DNA from: JBGSLA01 sp965602785
GTDB taxonomy: Bacteria > Desulfobacterota > Desulfobaccia > Desulfobaccales > 0-14-0-80-60-11
Assembly (NCBI GenBank): GCA_965602785.1
Contig: CBFDAH010000154.1
Location: 1 to 7,394, forward strand
DNA length: 7,394 bases
Reading direction: 5' to 3'
Positions 5,845 through 7,394 of this stretch are shown here, in pieces. The notes below the pieces were generated by a model. It ran no database searches. It had not been told where the DNA came from and saw nothing but the letters and a program-made list of their open reading frames with translations. Each line of letters opens with the position of its first letter. The first letter of the stretch is position 1. Position numbers and translations under genes: made by a program.

Positions 5845-6717
5845 CTAAGCCATCTCCTCCAGGACCCGGGCGATGGCGCTAATGTCTTCGTCTCCCCAGC
5901 CTTTGGCCCAACCCACGCGGTAGAGGTGCAGCAGCATTTGCCCCACCGGCACCGGCGCCCCCAGCTCATAGGCCGTGTCCAAAATGAACTTACAGTCCTT
6001 GGCCAGGTGTTTCAGGGGGAAAGACGGCGGGTAGTGCTTCTCTTTGAGGAGTGGCGCCTTCACCTGGAACATAAGGCTGTTCATGGCCCCGGAAAAGACC
6101 GTGTCCAGCATGGTTTCAAATTCCAGGCCACCCAGCCTGCCGAAGTTCAGAGCCTCGGCGAAACCCTCCATCATCACTCCCACAAGTAGGTTGATGAACA
6201 TTTTCATCATGGAGCCCTGGCCCAACTCGCCGCAGCGCACTACCTTTTTCCCCATGCTGAGAAGCACCGGTTCCACTTCCGTCACCAGAACGGGGTCCCC
6301 CCCTGCCAGGATGAGGATAGTGCGCTCCTCGGCCGGTTTTTTGGTGCCGGAGACCGGGGCATCTAAGAACCTGACACCTGTAGGAGCTAGGCGCTGGGCG
6401 AGCTCCCGGGTGAAGCGGGGGGAGACGGAGCTCATGTTGATGAGAATTTTGCTGTTGTTCAAGGCCGGCGCGGCTCCCCCTTCTCCCCAGAGGAGGTTCT
6501 CAATGGCCTCGGGCCCGGTGACCATGAGGATGAGAACGTCGGTGGCCTGGGCCAAGGAGTTGGGGCTTGAGGCCACCCCCACCCCCTGCGTCGCCCAGGT
6601 TTCCGCTTGGGCCGCTGTACGGTTGTAAACCATGAGGGGATAACCGGCCCGGTGCACGTTGGCCGCCATGGCCGACCCCATAATGCCCAGTCCCATGAAG
6701 CCCACTTTGGGTTTCAT
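5845..6717 (-). CDS. Beta-hydroxyacid dehydrogenase of the 3-hydroxyisobutyrate dehydrogenase / GLYR family
   Basis: A full-length (290 residues) NAD(P)-dependent dehydrogenase. The N-terminal Rossmann motif is GLGIMG (9-14). After the second strand comes VYNRT (30-34), where the Arg and Thr suggest NADP preference. The family substrate-binding motif DAPVSG (119-124) is followed by TKKPAEERT. The catalytic lysine is expected at K172 within the G-x3-K-x3-N pattern (G168, K172, N176), and KD at 240-241 is a further conserved pair. The DAPVSGTKKPAE form resembles glyoxylate / succinic semialdehyde reductases and gamma-hydroxybutyrate dehydrogenases more than classical MmsB or GarR, but this is recollection of family style, so no symbol is given. 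The ATG at 6717 has a strong AAGGAGG seven bases upstream (complement of 6725-6731). It converges on the nitroreductase gene and is divergent from the peroxiredoxin gene. Confidence 0.88.
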   Translation of the reverse strand: MKPKVGFMGLGIMGSAMAANVHRAGYPLMVYNRTAAQAETWATQGVGVASSPNSLAQATDVLILMVTGPEAIENLLWGEGGAAPALNNSKILINMSSVSPRFTRELAQRLAPTGVRFLDAPVSGTKKPAEERTILILAGGDPVLVTEVEPVLLSMGKKVVRCGELGQGSMMKMFINLLVGVMMEGFAEALNFGRLGGLEFETMLDTVFSGAMNSLMFQVKAPLLKEKHYPPSFPLKHLAKDCKFILDTAYELGAPVPVGQMLLHLYRVGWAKGWGDEDISAIARVLEEMA

Positions 6718-6724
6718 TGTCGGT

Positions 6725-6731
6725 CCTCCTT
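6725..6731 (-). promoter_or_regulatory. Strong Shine-Dalgarno of the dehydrogenase gene
   Basis: The complement reads AAGGAGG, seven bases before the ATG at 6717. It is the best-matching ribosome binding site in the window and fixes the dehydrogenase start. Confidence 0.75.
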
Positions 6732-6794
6732 GCCTGGTAATTTACTGAATAAAGGGGTCGAGAGGCGAGGTTGGCCTTTGACCCTGGCCTCTGC

Positions 6795-6819
6795 CATTTT
6801 CCCTGAACTAGGAAAAATG
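6795..6819. promoter_or_regulatory. AT-rich inverted repeat in the divergent intergenic region
   Basis: CATTTTCC (6795-6802) and GGAAAAATG (6811-6819) are inverted repeats with one extra A in the right arm and an 8-base centre. The rest of the 220-base spacer between the divergent dehydrogenase and peroxiredoxin genes (6718-6937) contains a 6-base inverted repeat, AGAGGC (6761-6766) with GCCTCT (6787-6792), and no convincing gene. A regulator site is possible; no known consensus was recognised. Confidence 0.25.
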
Positions 6820-6937
6820 AACGAAGGGGCTTTCCCCGCCAAGGAATCGTGATTAACACAATATCATCAGCCCCAGGGGGAAAGCAAAGCTGTTGCCCCT
6901 CGGAATGGCTGTTTCACCATACTGACGGAGGACACTG

Positions 6938-7394
6938 ATGGCAAAGCTAAATCCCGGCGATGCGGCCCCCGAGTTCACGCTGGCCGACCAGGAAGGCAAC
7001 ACCGTGAAGCTCTTGGACTTCAAGGGCCAAAAACTTCTCGTCTATTTTTACCCCAAGGCGGACACCCCGGGCTGCACCAAGCAGGCCTGTCAGATTCGAG
7101 ATGCGAGGACGGAGCTGGCGGAATTGGGGGTGGCGGCGGTGGGTATCAGCCCCGATAAACCCACGGCCCAAAAGAAATTTGATGGGAAATACGGTTTGGG
7201 GTTTCCCCTGTTGTCCGACCCGGAACACGCCACGGCCCAGGCCTTCGGCGCCTGGGGCGAAAAGAGCATGTACGGCAAAAAGATGGAGGGCATCATCCGC
7301 TCCTCGTTTCTCATCGACGAAGGCGGCAAGCTCCTGGGTGTCTGGTATAAGGTGAAGCCGGAGGACACCGTCCCTCTGGCCCGCCAGGCCCTGG
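6938..7394 (+). CDS. bcp: Thioredoxin-dependent peroxiredoxin, Bcp/PrxQ type (3' end cut by the window)
   Basis: The frame opens at ATG 6938 and stays open to the last base, giving 152 visible residues. Family members are about 150-160 long, so only a few residues are probably missing. The protein reduces hydrogen peroxide and organic hydroperoxides in the cytoplasm, normally recycled by thioredoxin. The peroxidatic cysteine is C46 in DTPGCTKQAC (42-51), and the second cysteine C51, five residues later, is the resolving cysteine typical of PrxQ/Bcp enzymes with an intramolecular disulfide. YFYPK (36-40), the FPLLSD segment (89-94) and the R120-S-S-F-L-I-D region (120-126) with the conserved active-site arginine are also present. 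GGAGG at 6927-6931, six bases before the ATG, supports the start. It is divergent from the dehydrogenase. Confidence 0.93.
   Translation, partial: MAKLNPGDAAPEFTLADQEGNTVKLLDFKGQKLLVYFYPKADTPGCTKQACQIRDARTELAELGVAAVGISPDKPTAQKKFDGKYGLGFPLLSDPEHATAQAFGAWGEKSMYGKKMEGIIRSSFLIDEGGKLLGVWYKVKPEDTVPLARQAL

Noticed and set aside
6044..6628. 194-residue plus-strand open frame
   Set aside because: It lies entirely opposite the dehydrogenase gene, which has complete family motifs and a strong ribosome binding site; the composition is that of a shadow frame.
6607..6852. Small plus-strand frame in the divergent spacer
   Set aside because: It begins inside the dehydrogenase gene in antisense, has no good ribosome site and no recognisable motif.

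Overview
The window is GC-rich, densely coded bacterial DNA. Tight operon packing, a lipoprotein-type PstS and the style of the proteins suggest a Gram-negative anaerobe of the deltaproteobacterial / Desulfobacterota kind. That placement is an inference from protein character, not from a marker gene.

Layout. (1) Bases 1-64 hold a G-quadruplex-capable G-run block that overlaps a long GC-rich hairpin. (2) A minus-strand gene (49-744) encodes a small SAM-methyltransferase-like protein whose stop codon lies inside that hairpin. (3) A divergent intergenic region (745-882) carries an inverted repeat and a weak promoter candidate. (4) A plus-strand pst phosphate-uptake operon follows: pstS (883-1770), pstC (1767-2606), pstA (2611-3447) and two consecutive pstB-type ATPase genes (3465-4235 and 4207-5004). 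Its genes overlap or nearly touch, so they are probably co-transcribed and translationally coupled. (5) A nitroreductase-family gene with an N-terminal export signal (5067-5753) follows, with its own strong ribosome binding site. (6) After a convergent hairpin comes a minus-strand beta-hydroxyacid dehydrogenase (5845-6717). (7) A divergent spacer of about 220 bases leads to a plus-strand peroxiredoxin of the Bcp/PrxQ type, cut by the window end.

How the genes work together. PstS captures phosphate outside the cytoplasmic membrane, PstC and PstA form the channel, and the two ATPases drive transport. The most notable point is that the ATPases have decayed in complementary ways. The first keeps the LSGGQ signature but has lost the Q-loop glutamine and the H-loop histidine. 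The second keeps Walker A, Q-loop, Walker B and H-loop but has LTEEQ in place of LSGGQ. A heterodimer would therefore have one fully canonical ATP site and one degenerate site, the architecture known from asymmetric ABC proteins such as TAP1/TAP2, TM287/288 and CFTR, but applied here to a phosphate importer usually described with a PstB homodimer. No phoU, phoB or phoR gene is in the window. The nitroreductase, dehydrogenase and peroxiredoxin are redox genes with no demonstrated tie to phosphate uptake.
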